A DNA stretch of 64,000 nt from Mogibacterium diversum (lineage in GTDB: Bacteria > Bacillota > Clostridia > Peptostreptococcales > Anaerovoracaceae), in assembly GCF_002998925.1 (NCBI RefSeq), contig NZ_CP027228.1:930001-994000 (forward strand). Reading direction: 5' to 3'. The translations under genes and the position numbers were made by a program. This document shows positions 14,320-23,671 of this stretch, piece after piece. The notes under the pieces were generated by a model. It did not search any database. It was given only the letters and a program-made list of their open reading frames with translations, and was not told where the DNA came from. Numbering within the stretch: position 1 is the first letter of the stretch; every line of letters begins with the position of its first letter.

Positions 14320-15927
14320 TTATTCTTCATCTTCTTCGATTTCTTCAACCTCTATCTCTGATGTTTCTTCACTTTCATCAGCTTCTGAGAAAAAATCATC
14401 GTCATAATCTTCTAATGCTTCAAGCTCTTCATTCTCTTTCTTTTTAACAACCTTAAAGTAATAACCTGCACCTAATGCTCCAGCTACTACTAGAATCAGA
14501 ATTAAGTATGTTCCCATATTACTACTATCTTCTTTTTTCACTGGTTTAGTCTCTTCTTTTATTGGCTCTTCCTTTACAATCTCCTTTTGTGTCTCTTTCT
14601 TTTCAACCATGTTCAATAAGTCGTCTTCCGAAACTTCTGTTAAAAGCATTACATTCTCGCTATCTTCATCATGATTAATGATTAGATGAAAAGTCTTTCC
14701 ATTTTTAGTTGTAAAAGTTACAAACTGTCTTGCATCTGCTGAATACATATCCGTAGACTTACTATCTTTACCATCGTTGTGGTGAATTGGATAATCTTTG
14801 TTTGCATTATCCTTATTCTCTGTAACAGAGCCTCTTGCCTTTGATGGTGCTGACGCTACTCCTTTATTGGTATTTACAGGCTTACTTGTTCCATCCATAG
14901 AAGACGTATCTCCATTACTTGAATTTTGTTTAGGTGTTAGCTTATTCGGATAACGGATTTCCTGTTTCTCCTCTTTTTTATCTGACTTAGTTTCTACCTT
15001 ATTTTCAGTCTTAGATGTTGGTGTTGAAATATTACCAGAAGCATCGCTTCCTTTTCCTGTATTTATAGGTGTGCTTGGAATAAAACTACTAAATGATCCA
15101 CTGTTTTTAGGTACTGGATTTGAAATAGTTGGATTAACATTAGTCCCTATCTTATTTACAGAATTAAGCTTTTCCTGTAGTTCCTTAGTTTTCTTTTCTA
15201 ACTCTTCAATAGATTTTTTTAGCTCAATATTTTCCTTTGATGAATCAATAGAATCCTTATCCTTTTTGATTTTCTTTTCCAAAGCTTCAATGTCATCTTC
15301 AAGATTTTTGATTTTATCTTTTTGCTTATCACTTAACTTATCTTTATCCTTAAGTTCCTTGCTAAGATTATCTACCTTTTCTTTTAAGTCCTTAGACTCC
15401 TTATCCATCTTATCTAAATCATTTTTAGTAATATAAGTTTGAGCTGATGAATCTTTCTTAGGTTCTTCTGTTTGAGTGGCTTTATCTTGTTTTGCTTCAT
15501 CAGACTTCTTTTCTTTATCTTTATCATTTTCAGTCTGAGTTGCTTCATCTTTTACAATCTTTTCTACCTTACGGATAATCTCATCTTTTCCATCGCCTTT
15601 TACTTCATAATAAAGAAAATCATCAATGAATTTCATATCGTCAGGTAATATTGGCAAGTCACCACTATCAAGGATTTGTCCTTTATCTGCCTTTACAACC
15701 TCTTCCTTAAATACTTTCTCGTCTGAAAATACATACTTAATCTTTACTTCAAATTTCTCTTCCGTTTCTGCAAGAGCTTCAATCGGATTAAGCATTGAAA
15801 GTACAGTTCCATCTTTTGCAAATACAATCTGCTTATTTACAGTCATCACACCTATAATTGAAACCAAAAGTAACGCTGCTCCAATAAGTGCGGCCAATAC
15901 TTTCTTATTCTTCAATTTGCTTTTCAT
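14320..15927 (-). CDS. CD1107-family (DUF4366) surface protein with coiled coil
   Basis: 535 residues. A basic start and a hydrophobic segment at about 9-30 (VLAALIGAALLLVSIIGVMT) form an uncleaved signal anchor or signal peptide. The middle is a long Lys/Glu/Asp-rich coiled coil (about 165-255) with three ATQTE/AQT-like repeats, then a Ser/Asn/Gly-rich linker. Near residues 395-435 is the DUF4366-type core (ADARQFVTFTTKNGKTFHLI), followed by a second membrane segment at about 472-492 and an acidic cytoplasmic tail. It is part of the conjugation apparatus of CTn-type ICEs, probably spanning the cell wall; its precise role is unknown. The start overlaps the end of the DUF4315 gene by 23 bases and has AAGGAGA upstream. 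Confidence 0.85.
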   Translation of the reverse strand: MKSKLKNKKVLAALIGAALLLVSIIGVMTVNKQIVFAKDGTVLSMLNPIEALAETEEKFEVKIKYVFSDEKVFKEEVVKADKGQILDSGDLPILPDDMKFIDDFLYYEVKGDGKDEIIRKVEKIVKDEATQTENDKDKEKKSDEAKQDKATQTEEPKKDSSAQTYITKNDLDKMDKESKDLKEKVDNLSKELKDKDKLSDKQKDKIKNLEDDIEALEKKIKKDKDSIDSSKENIELKKSIEELEKKTKELQEKLNSVNKIGTNVNPTISNPVPKNSGSFSSFIPSTPINTGKGSDASGNISTPTSKTENKVETKSDKKEEKQEIRYPNKLTPKQNSSNGDTSSMDGTSKPVNTNKGVASAPSKARGSVTENKDNANKDYPIHHNDGKDSKSTDMYSADARQFVTFTTKNGKTFHLIINHDEDSENVMLLTEVSEDDLLNMVEKKETQKEIVKEEPIKEETKPVKKEDSSNMGTYLILILVVAGALGAGYYFKVVKKKENEELEALEDYDDDFFSEADESEETSEIEVEEIEEDEE

Positions 15928-16144
15928 TACTATATTTCTCCTTTTCTTTTTTCTCTTTGAACATCTTCACTAATTCCTCAAGAGTGATATTGTTCTCTCT
16001 ACAAATCACTACATATTCTTGGTCTAATAGTTCTTCTTTACGAATAAATAAAGGCTCTAAATCTTTATCGATATGAGCCCTCTTATCTAATAATTTTTGA
16101 ATTTTTTTATTAACAGTATTCAGTTCCCTATTCACATTTTCCAC
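15905..16144 (-). CDS. DUF4315 family protein
   Basis: A 79-residue, highly charged helical protein (MENVNRELNTVNKKIQKLLD at the start) of the DUF4315 type, always found between the NlpC/P60 and CD1107-type genes in Tn1549/CTn elements. It looks like a short coiled-coil adaptor of the transfer channel. The gene overlaps the following gene by 23 bases and follows the hydrolase gene by 6 bases, which implies translational coupling. Function is not known. Confidence 0.85.
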   Translation of the reverse strand: MENVNRELNTVNKKIQKLLDKRAHIDKDLEPLFIRKEELLDQEYVVICRENNITLEELVKMFKEKKEKEKYSNEKQIEE

Positions 16145-16150
16145 TCCCTT

Positions 16151-18232
16151 CTATCTTTGTACGTTTGGTGGAAATCCAAATCCTACTGGATGGTGTTTAC
16201 AGAATGTTGCAATCCAATCATCTAAGGTTGTTACCCTAACTACTCCGATATTATCCATTACCTTACCATCACCAATATAGATACCGACATGACCATAAGT
16301 AAGTCCGGCTTGTCCACCACTACTGCTACTTTCAACAGCTACAATCATTCCTACTTTTAACTTTGATCTATCAGAAGTAAATGTATGATTTCGGTACATA
16401 TCATTAGCATTTCCTCCGATATATCCAAGACCTGCATTTTGATAAACCTGTGAAACCCACATTGCACACCACCCTGCTCCAGGTGATGGAGTAATATATG
16501 CTGCATTTACAATTTTCTTTTGAACATCAGACGATGCTTCGTATTCTTTTCCTCCACCTATGCCACCATTTGCAGTAATGAGATTCGTGTTGCCAAACAT
16601 TTCACCCATATTCCCCTGTGCAAGGAATAGTGTTTCATAATGCTTTAAATTATCTGGATACTTTGCGAAGACTTCTCGAACTACACTATCCATTTCCCTT
16701 TTACTTAAAGTAACAATGAGTTTTCTATACTCATAAGGTTCTTCGTGGCTCTCAGTATATTCATTCCCATCTTCATCAGTGTAAGTTTCAGTTACAGACT
16801 TATATCTTATCTCTATTTCCTCTTTATAATCGACATGGTACATAGTCTTAAATAAGTCATCTAAAATATTACTAACTTCAGATAAACTCTTTACTTCACC
16901 ACATCTTGAAGTGATATAGGATAAAAGTTCATGAACATTATGACCAATATCTCCATTTTTTCTTACGATATATTCATCGTATCCGGGATTATTCTTTTCT
17001 ACATTTTCAAGCTCGCTATATAAGTCATTCTCCTTGTTTGAAAAACTTTGGTTAATCTCAGTTAAAACATTTGGTCTTGATAAATATGATGTTGTTAAAA
17101 CACTGCTCGTAGAATTAGCAAATCCACCCATTGTCATGCTTGCAAAGTTAAATACAAAAGTTCCAAAAATAATTATGGCGGTCATTATGATTGCTACCAC
17201 TTTTGCTTTTCTTATGATGAAGTCTTTAGATACCTTAAATGTATCCATCAGTGTCTTTTTAACTCTATCTCTAATTCTTGTCTTATTTTGTTTATAGATA
17301 GCTGACTTCATCTGTTTCTTCTTTTGAAACTTTTTATAAGCATTTGCTTTTTTATATTGGTCGGTCTTCTTAACCTCGTCCATGCTTTTTCTAAACTGAA
17401 GCTTAGATTTTCTACTTTGGATTTTCCTATCGCTCTTTTCTAAATCATATAGCTTCTTACTTTTTCTCTTGTCCGAATAATTCTTTACACCATGAATAAG
17501 TTTAGAGGAACTTCCTAAGCCTTTTTCAGCAGCTTCAACAGATGCATTTTCATCACTACCAGATGATAGATAAGCACTTGTAACCTCACCAAGTTTTGCA
17601 GCTCCAATCACACTTCCACCAACTAAGGTTTCCTTGTTATACCTTTTATAAAGCTGATTTTTCTTTTCCCTATCTTTGATGACTTCTTTACCAGTGTTAG
17701 AAACGTTAATATTATCTTCCTTTTTCTTATCTGCCCCTTTTCTTGTAAAGAGCTTATCCGAATAGTTCTTTCTTTTAAGTGATTTTTTCTGCTTTTCATG
17801 AAGTTTGGATTTTTTATTACCTAAAGGCTCATAAGATACATCGCTATCTCTAAAGTCATTATCATATCTATCAATAACACCATCACCATCTTGGTCTTTT
17901 GCTAAAGGATCATAGATTCGATTTTCTTTAACCTCTGTTTGATAATCTGACTTGGCTACTTCGGCTTGAAAACTGTTACTTCGAATATTTCTTTTTATAG
18001 CATTTTTGCTCTTGTTACTTGTTTCTATTTCACTAGTAATATCCGTTCTTTTACTTATCTTCTCGTGAATTTTATCTTGAAACCTATTTTCTTCTTTAAC
18101 TACCTTATCCCTGTAATCATCTCCAGTTTTTCTTTTATAATCTAGGACATCATCTGTTTCAGATTTTGTGATGATTTTCTCTTCTCTTGCCCTTAACTTT
18201 TCATTCAAATCTCGCTTTCTTTTTTTACTCAT
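16151..18232 (-). CDS. CD1108-family NlpC/P60-like cell-wall hydrolase of the conjugation machine
   Basis: 693 residues. The N-terminal 330 residues are very basic and cytoplasmic and contain the acidic loop DQDGDGVIDRYDNDFRDSD near residue 115, which is almost identical to a segment in the giant ICE helicase. One membrane segment lies at about 340-370 (VVAIIMTAIIIFGTFVFNF). The C-terminal domain is a C40/CHAP-type peptidase, with the catalytic Cys in GAGWCAMWVSQVY near 589 and the His in TYGHVGIYIGDG near 643. It should cleave peptidoglycan stem peptides so that the mating channel can cross the wall, like Tn916 Orf14. It is 6 bases downstream of virB4. Confidence 0.9.
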   Translation of the reverse strand: MSKKRKRDLNEKLRAREEKIITKSETDDVLDYKRKTGDDYRDKVVKEENRFQDKIHEKISKRTDITSEIETSNKSKNAIKRNIRSNSFQAEVAKSDYQTEVKENRIYDPLAKDQDGDGVIDRYDNDFRDSDVSYEPLGNKKSKLHEKQKKSLKRKNYSDKLFTRKGADKKKEDNINVSNTGKEVIKDREKKNQLYKRYNKETLVGGSVIGAAKLGEVTSAYLSSGSDENASVEAAEKGLGSSSKLIHGVKNYSDKRKSKKLYDLEKSDRKIQSRKSKLQFRKSMDEVKKTDQYKKANAYKKFQKKKQMKSAIYKQNKTRIRDRVKKTLMDTFKVSKDFIIRKAKVVAIIMTAIIIFGTFVFNFASMTMGGFANSTSSVLTTSYLSRPNVLTEINQSFSNKENDLYSELENVEKNNPGYDEYIVRKNGDIGHNVHELLSYITSRCGEVKSLSEVSNILDDLFKTMYHVDYKEEIEIRYKSVTETYTDEDGNEYTESHEEPYEYRKLIVTLSKREMDSVVREVFAKYPDNLKHYETLFLAQGNMGEMFGNTNLITANGGIGGGKEYEASSDVQKKIVNAAYITPSPGAGWCAMWVSQVYQNAGLGYIGGNANDMYRNHTFTSDRSKLKVGMIVAVESSSSGGQAGLTYGHVGIYIGDGKVMDNIGVVRVTTLDDWIATFCKHHPVGFGFPPNVQR

Positions 18233-18238
18233 AAGACG

Positions 18239-20671
18239 CTACCTCACTTCTTCAGGTTTTGTAGTCATCTTTTGATATAGGATTGTGTCTTTAGGGAAGT
18301 TATCTACAAATGGAACAATGGTGTTTCCAAAGAAAATCAAACCTTCACCTGCTCTTGAATTGGTAACGAATTTTTCCTGATCCTTTGAGATTTTAAGCTT
18401 TACAACAAGCCAATCTCTATCACCTGTTGCTTGATTAAGCATTAGAATAAAATCCGTATTGTCGAAAATATTTTCAATTTCTTTACTTGCAAGTAGATCT
18501 TTGACATTTTGTGTAATTCCTGTTGGAATACCTCCCCATTTTCTAAATCTCTTCCAGATTTCCACCGAATACTGTGAAGTCTGTTCATCCTTTAAAAGCA
18601 AATGAAACTCGTCAATGTAATACCTTGTACTTTTGCCGGTATTTCTATTTTGGGAAACCTTATTCCAAACCTGGTCTTGAATAACAAGCATACCTATCTT
18701 CTTAAGCTGCGTTCCAAGTTCTTTAATATCAAAGCAAATAAGCTGTTTATTTAAATCTACATTTGACTGATGATTGAAGACATTAAGACTTCCTGAAACA
18801 TAGATTTCCATTTCTGTTGCAAGTTTCTTTCCCACCTTTTCTTCTTGCCCTCTTAACATATTGTAAAGGTCTTGAAGTATAGGCATATTCTCTGGAATTG
18901 GATTTTCAAAATACTTTTCATAAATTCTAGGTAAACACCTATCTATAACAGACTTTTCTTCTGCCGTAAGTCCACTACCACCAACCACAAGTTCAAGCAT
19001 AGACATAATAAAATTTGCCTTATCCTTAAGTGGTGCATCACCATCTCCATAATTCATATTTATATCCAGTGGATTGAGATAGTCCTTACTCTTTGCACTA
19101 ACCTTTATGACTTCCCCCTTGAACTGTTTAACAAGATTGCCATATTCACCCTCTGGATCACAGATAATGACATCATCATCGGTTGTAAGAATAGCATTTG
19201 CCATTTCACGCTTTGCGGAAAAGGACTTTCCAGAACCAGGCGTACCTAAAATTAAGCCATTTGGATTTTTAAGCATTTTTCTATCCGCCATAATGAGATT
19301 ATGGCTTAAGGCATTTAATCCATAGTACAAGCTATTTGATGAGTTTATGAAAAGCTCCTCTGTTGTAAATGGTAAAAAGACTGCTGTAGATGATGATGTT
19401 AGTCCTCTATCTATTTCAATCTTATTTACGCCAAGAGGTAATACACTGATAAAACCTTGTTCTTGGCTATGATCTAAGCGTTTAATCTTACAATTATGTT
19501 TACTTGCAATAGATGAAATTTGAGAAATAGTCGTATCAAGTTTTTGTACTGTCCTTGCAAAATTCATAAAGACAATCGTTACGATAAACATACGCTCATC
19601 CCTTGTCTGAAGGTCTTTTAAAAGCATCTTGATATTATCTCCATAGGTAATTAAATCACTTGGCAATATGTCCATGTCATAGCCACTTCTAACTGCCTTT
19701 TTATTTTCCTCAATCTTCATCTTATCAATATCTGTATTTTTTCTTTTCACCATTTTAATAGCTTCTGTCTGCTCAACTGCCTTGATATGAAAGGAAATAT
19801 TGATGTTATCATCTATATCTAAAAATTCTGCAAGCATTCTATCCGATAGCTCACTTGCAAGTATTTGAAGATGACTAACAGCTCCAATATATTTTCCAAA
19901 CTTAAAATACTTACTTGGTACAAAATTAAAAGAATCTGGTGTAATCACCGTCTTTGTACTTTCTCTTGGTTTTAAGTCTTTATAGGAAAAAGAAAAGAGC
20001 TTATCTGGATTTAAAATATCATGCAATACCTTCAGTCTTTCTACTCCAGTTAAGCCCTCAGCACGAACTCCCATACTCTTTAGATTTGATAATATATCAA
20101 TCTCAAGTCGCTCAAGTTTTGCAGTCGCTTGCTCCAAACTATCCGCTTCAACTCCAAAGGTGATATACTTCGATTTCTTTAAACCATTATTTCCCTTTGC
20201 AAGCTGACTTTTTAACATCTCACGAAACTCTAATCGAATATCATCATAACCATCATTTTTATCCGGTATCTGAATAGCTGCTTTTAATTCATTATTTCTT
20301 CCAAGCTGATTGATATATGAAAACTCAATATCTACACTTGGATCAAAAGAGTTTAAAACATTCGCAAATTGATTGAAAATCAAATCCTTATCTTCTTCTA
20401 AGGCAAGCTGATAGTTTATATCCTGAAATGCAATACACTTATTATAGTGCTTTTCATCAAGCTGGCATATTCCACTTTTTAGCATTCTCAGATAAGGTAT
20501 TGTGTCTTCAACAGTATATCTCTTAGGCTCTTTCTTAAATATTAAGTCGATTAGAGAAGCTTTTTTCTTCTGCTTAGTCAGCTTTTCTTTTTTCAGGTTT
20601 CTTTTGTTTTCCTTTAATACCTTTTGATTTTTTTCTAATTGAATTTGCTGTAATTTTCTTTTCTTGTTCAA
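18239..20671 (-). CDS. virB4: VirB4-like conjugative ATPase (CD1110 family)
   Basis: 810 residues. The Walker A motif is GTPGSGKSFSAKRE near residue 476, with CDPEGEYG shortly after and RYYIDEFHLLL as the likely Walker B near 690. It powers assembly of the type IV secretion channel at the inner face of the membrane. The start is a TTG at 20671 inside the prgI gene: AAAGGAGG six bases upstream supports it, so the genes overlap by about 98 bases and are probably translationally coupled. The N-terminal 35 residues are extremely Lys-rich. Order prgI-virB4-NlpC/P60 is the standard ICE arrangement. Confidence 0.95.
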   Translation of the reverse strand: MNKKRKLQQIQLEKNQKVLKENKRNLKKEKLTKQKKKASLIDLIFKKEPKRYTVEDTIPYLRMLKSGICQLDEKHYNKCIAFQDINYQLALEEDKDLIFNQFANVLNSFDPSVDIEFSYINQLGRNNELKAAIQIPDKNDGYDDIRLEFREMLKSQLAKGNNGLKKSKYITFGVEADSLEQATAKLERLEIDILSNLKSMGVRAEGLTGVERLKVLHDILNPDKLFSFSYKDLKPRESTKTVITPDSFNFVPSKYFKFGKYIGAVSHLQILASELSDRMLAEFLDIDDNINISFHIKAVEQTEAIKMVKRKNTDIDKMKIEENKKAVRSGYDMDILPSDLITYGDNIKMLLKDLQTRDERMFIVTIVFMNFARTVQKLDTTISQISSIASKHNCKIKRLDHSQEQGFISVLPLGVNKIEIDRGLTSSSTAVFLPFTTEELFINSSNSLYYGLNALSHNLIMADRKMLKNPNGLILGTPGSGKSFSAKREMANAILTTDDDVIICDPEGEYGNLVKQFKGEVIKVSAKSKDYLNPLDINMNYGDGDAPLKDKANFIMSMLELVVGGSGLTAEEKSVIDRCLPRIYEKYFENPIPENMPILQDLYNMLRGQEEKVGKKLATEMEIYVSGSLNVFNHQSNVDLNKQLICFDIKELGTQLKKIGMLVIQDQVWNKVSQNRNTGKSTRYYIDEFHLLLKDEQTSQYSVEIWKRFRKWGGIPTGITQNVKDLLASKEIENIFDNTDFILMLNQATGDRDWLVVKLKISKDQEKFVTNSRAGEGLIFFGNTIVPFVDNFPKDTILYQKMTTKPEEVR

Positions 20672-20972
20672 GGTAAACCTCCTTTCTCAGTCGCTTCTGT
20701 GGTTGATAAAACTTGTGTAGATATATGTGCTTAAAATATTTCTCAAAGGTAAGTCCATCTTTTTCAAATAGTGTTACAAAGAAGATTGGAAGCGTTGATA
20801 CAATTAAAAACAGTATCGCTATATCATTTGGCATAAACTTTCTCATAAATAAATAGACTGGTATACCAACCAGTCCAGCAAGTGTAAATCCAATTAATTG
20901 TCTTCTTGTAAGGTTAAAGGCTACCTTTGTTTTTACCTTTTTTAAATCTTTGGGAATTGGTACATAGCCCAT
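20574..20972 (-). CDS. prgI: PrgI family conjugation membrane protein
   Basis: 132 residues with two adjacent membrane segments at about 25-45 and 50-70 (FTLAGLVGIPVYLFM and IAILFLIVSTLPIFFVTLF), followed by a basic cytoplasmic tail. The start MGYVPIPKDLKKVKTKVAFN is typical of PrgI/CD1109 proteins, VirB3-like partners of VirB4. Its 3' end overlaps the virB4 start by about 98 bases. It belongs to the transfer channel. Confidence 0.88.
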   Translation of the reverse strand: MGYVPIPKDLKKVKTKVAFNLTRRQLIGFTLAGLVGIPVYLFMRKFMPNDIAILFLIVSTLPIFFVTLFEKDGLTFEKYFKHIYLHKFYQPQKRLRKEVYLEQEKKITANSIRKKSKGIKGKQKKPEKRKAD

Positions 20973-20975
20973 AGC

Positions 20976-21242
20976 TTACCTCCCATCTTCTTTTTCCTTT
21001 GAAAATGCTTCAAAATGTTCATAGCATGAAGCAACTTCATTTCTCATCTCTTCTAATTCTGACTCAATGAATGCATTTTTCTGCTCTTGATAACAAAGAA
21101 TAGATTTCACATCATCTCTTGTACTTTTTACTTCATCTTCTAAATTCTTTAATTTGTTCCTGTTAAAAATCGAGATAGCAAATGCTCCAATTCCTACTGC
21201 AATAATTGAAACAGGAAATAACTTTTTATTTACTTCTATCAT
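20976..21242 (-). CDS. Small single-pass ICE membrane protein, unknown
   Basis: 88 residues. One membrane segment lies at about 9-28 (PVSIIAVGIGAFAISIF), followed by a predicted coiled coil rich in Glu and Lys to the C-terminus. It sits between the VirB6-like and prgI genes with gaps of 12 and 3 bases, so it is part of the transfer operon and probably a minor channel component. No family recognised. Confidence 0.7.
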   Translation of the reverse strand: MIEVNKKLFPVSIIAVGIGAFAISIFNRNKLKNLEDEVKSTRDDVKSILCYQEQKNAFIESELEEMRNEVASCYEHFEAFSKEKEDGR

Positions 21243-21254
21243 TAAAAATCCTCC

Positions 21255-22118
21255 TTAATGTGCGTTTAATACACTCTTTGCAAGCGTTCCACTCTTTAGC
21301 ATCATTAGACCAAGAAGTAATGCATAGCCTAATATCATAAAGGTACTTGCATGAATGTCCGTTATCTTTATCGTCTTTACTAAAACTGCGTAAATACCCA
21401 AGCATATAATCAAGAATAAGCCTTGAAGCCCAATAGCAAATAGACCTTTGATATAGTTTGTTCCAATTTGTCCCCACTCCTTATTTCCCATAGTGGCAAA
21501 TGGAATTGCTGAAACTGAACAGTAAACATATATCTCAAACATTCTGCCATAGACAACTAGCATTATGACTACCGACATAACCTGTATTGCAACTTTAACA
21601 AGCGAGGTTTCAAAGAGTATCATCACCAGTTCTCCAAGTCCTTTGTCTTTTAATCCCTCAATCATCTGAACAATTTGATCACCTGAAACGGTAGCAGAAG
21701 TATTGATTACTCCTGCCGCCTGATTTACAAGGTGTTGTGCAACATCAAAGACTGCCATCGAGAATATAAAGGCATGAGATACTAGCCATACCGCTATCCA
21801 CATCTTTATCATGTATTTAAAAAACTCAAAGGTATCTGTATCGTGCATATTATTCTTTTGCATAACCATATTTATCAGTTCAATACATAAAACTGCTGTA
21901 ATGATTAAACCTGCAATTGGAATAATGACACTATCATTGATACTCTTAATAAAGTTAAATACCTCTGAGTTCCATCCCATTGGTGTCTTGCCTATATCGG
22001 TTGCTACTGCTCCGACTTTATCATTAATGTCGATAAACATTGACTCAAGATTTGCTTGGATACCTCCGAGAAGAAGCTCTTTAAAAAATTCCTCTATCTT
22101 ATCGAAAATACCAAACAT
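21255..22118 (-). CDS. VirB6/TrbL-like conjugal membrane protein (CD1112 family)
   Basis: 287 residues with about five or six membrane segments (for example VIIPIAGLIITAVLCIELINM, AIQVMSVVIMLVVYG, LFLIICLGIYAVLV and the C-terminal FMILGYALLLGLMML). The N-terminal 60 residues are amphipathic (MFGIFDKIEEFFKELLLGGI). This is the pattern of the CD1112 family, the VirB6-like inner-membrane channel component of CTn/Tn1549 elements. It lies 12 bases downstream of the Maff2 gene. Confidence 0.88.
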   Translation of the reverse strand: MFGIFDKIEEFFKELLLGGIQANLESMFIDINDKVGAVATDIGKTPMGWNSEVFNFIKSINDSVIIPIAGLIITAVLCIELINMVMQKNNMHDTDTFEFFKYMIKMWIAVWLVSHAFIFSMAVFDVAQHLVNQAAGVINTSATVSGDQIVQMIEGLKDKGLGELVMILFETSLVKVAIQVMSVVIMLVVYGRMFEIYVYCSVSAIPFATMGNKEWGQIGTNYIKGLFAIGLQGLFLIICLGIYAVLVKTIKITDIHASTFMILGYALLLGLMMLKSGTLAKSVLNAH

Positions 22119-22130
22119 AAGCTACTCTCC

Positions 22131-22346
22131 TTACTTCAATACATTTGAAAGTAATGGGATTAGTTTTAAGCCGATTAGAACGATGCCTCCACCAGCCATT
22201 AGCTGCTTAATGCCCTGAGATTTTGCTCCAGGGTTATCATTACCATATCCCTCCATAAGGTTAATAACACCCCATGCTCCAAGACCAGCACCTACTGCCA
22301 TTACCAAAATCTTTAATACATTAACTGCTTGTACGAAAAAATCCAT
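22131..22346 (-). CDS. Maff2 family mobile element protein (VirB2-like)
   Basis: 71 residues with two hydrophobic segments (VLKILVMAVGAGLGAWGVINL and IKQLMAGGGIVLIGLKLIPLL) separated by a polar loop GYGNDNPGAKSQ. Size, topology and position directly before the VirB6-like gene match Maff2 proteins, thought to be pilin or VirB2-like subunits of the ICE secretion system. It starts 3 bases after the SSB gene stop, in the same operon. Confidence 0.88.
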   Translation of the reverse strand: MDFFVQAVNVLKILVMAVGAGLGAWGVINLMEGYGNDNPGAKSQGIKQLMAGGGIVLIGLKLIPLLSNVLK

Positions 22347-22349
22347 TAT

Positions 22350-22661
22350 TTATTCCTCCTCGTTTTCTTCTTTCTTTTCGATTTTGTTCATAGACATAAC
22401 TACAAAATTCTTATATGTCTTTCCATTTTTAGTTCGTTTGTTGAAGTAACCATACACATGAATGAAATCACCTTCTGAAAATTCCTTAGCCACGTCAGAT
22501 TTATTGCCATAGGCTGCACAGTTGATATACTCTCTACCTTTTCCATATCCTTTCGAAAGAGCAAAATTTACAACTTGAACCTCTTCATCATCTCTTGTAA
22601 AAGTTCCAAAAGTGGGTTCTTTTAACAGGTTGGCATTGATATTAATCATTTCTTTATCCAT
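22350..22661 (-). CDS. Single-stranded DNA-binding protein, ICE-encoded
   Basis: 103 residues from the ATG at 22661; the frame opens at a TTG at 22673, but GGAGG lies within that extension and so marks the later ATG. OB-fold features include VQVVNFALSKGYG, EYINCAAYGNK and FSEGDFIHVYGYF. It is shorter than housekeeping SSB and has an acidic Glu-rich end but no DDDIPF-type tip. It probably binds the transferred strand in the recipient. It heads the Maff2-VirB6-prgI-virB4 block after an intergenic hairpin. Confidence 0.85.
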   Translation of the reverse strand: MDKEMININANLLKEPTFGTFTRDDEEVQVVNFALSKGYGKGREYINCAAYGNKSDVAKEFSEGDFIHVYGYFNKRTKNGKTYKNFVVMSMNKIEKKEENEEE

Positions 22662-22974
22662 TTTTTCCTCCAATTAAAAAAGCGACTGAAAAGTTAATTC
22701 CAATCGCCAAGTATTTTTATATTTAGTTGTCTTTTAGGTAGGGCTTCTTATCCTTAGCATCTTTTCTCCTTTATTTTCTGTAACATATTTAAGGGAACTA
22801 TCATTTTGTCGTGTATATATTAGTGAGAGGCATTTGAAATACTAGTTAGCAACTCTTGCGAGTTTTTCCTATTTATTGATCGCAATATAAATTGAAAATA
22901 GGCATGAAAAAAAACGATAGATTTTTTATTTCTATCGTCTTTAATACTTTATATTCAGTTCGACAAACTAGGAT
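22662..22974 (-). other. Intergenic region between SAP gene and SSB gene with two hairpins
   Basis: About 310 bases with no convincing coding frame. At 22906-22940 a perfect eight-base-pair stem (ACGATAGA/TCTATCGT) precedes eight T on the minus strand: a strong terminator for the SAP-domain gene. At 22682-22707 a seven-base-pair stem (GCGATTG/CAGTCGC) precedes six T just ahead of the SSB ribosome binding site. A promoter for the SSB-Maff2-virB block is expected between them, but I could not pick one with confidence. Confidence 0.6.
22906..22940 (-). terminator. Terminator after the SAP-domain gene
   Basis: Perfect eight-base-pair stem ACGATAGA/TCTATCGT with a nine-base AT-rich loop and a run of eight T on the minus strand, about 35 bases past the stop of the SAP-domain gene. 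Confidence 0.85.
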
Positions 22975-23592
22975 TTATTTATGATACTCCTCTATTTTAT
23001 CTCCATATTCGTTTAGGAGTTGTCTCGAATAAATTTTTTCATTTTTTGAGTCTCTAACTTCTTTCCATATAATAGCAGCAACTTTTAACTTGTTAGAATA
23101 ATAGTCGCTAAATTCATCTGAGCAAAAGTCCTTTAGGAATTGATTCCATTGACAAGCTGAATTATCATACTTAGCGTAGTCTGACTCGCCATAATATACT
23201 TTGAGCATATCTTGAATTGTAAAGTTTAAGTCATTTTCTGTTTTCACTTTTCTCCATGCCGTTGCCATATCGGCATTGAACTTAAATGGACTAACACCCG
23301 TTACTGCAGAAAAATAGTCCCTAAATTTTTGATTAAAGGAAAAAGCACATTCAAGTAATGGTGTACATAATGTTACAACTTCTGTTTGATTTTTGTTTCC
23401 ATTTCTCTGAGATTTCTCTATTCTATTTCCCATAAAATATTGTTCTATGATACGATTCAGTTCTTGCTTTGTACTTCTATATTCTAATCCAAGTGACTTG
23501 CAAATTTTTGAAAGTTCCTCTCTGTACCAATAATATCTAGAAAATTCTTCAAATGACTTTATATCTCTGAAATCAGGTCTACCGTTCTTCAA
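22975..23592 (-). CDS. SAP-domain protein (DUF6434-like), ICE cargo
   Basis: 205 residues if started at the TTG at 23592, which has GGGGGTG upstream; the frame itself opens at 23652. The N-terminal region has the SAP/HeH-like pattern YYWYREELSKICKSLGLEY followed by TKQELNRIIEQYF, a small nucleic-acid-binding fold. The remainder is helical with SFNQKFRDYFSAVTGVSPF and KVAAIIWKEVRD and resembles DUF6434-type proteins. It interrupts the usual succession virD4-Maff2 and has its own terminator, so it is an inserted passenger. Function unknown; DNA or RNA binding is inferred. Confidence 0.6.
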   Translation of the reverse strand: MKNGRPDFRDIKSFEEFSRYYWYREELSKICKSLGLEYRSTKQELNRIIEQYFMGNRIEKSQRNGNKNQTEVVTLCTPLLECAFSFNQKFRDYFSAVTGVSPFKFNADMATAWRKVKTENDLNFTIQDMLKVYYGESDYAKYDNSACQWNQFLKDFCSDEFSDYYSNKLKVAAIIWKEVRDSKNEKIYSRQLLNEYGDKIEEYHK

Positions 23593-23671
23593 ATAGCCAC
23601 ACCCCCATAAATTCAAATTTATCTTATTATACCAAATATACCCACGCCACATAAAGCTATAAAAGAAAATA

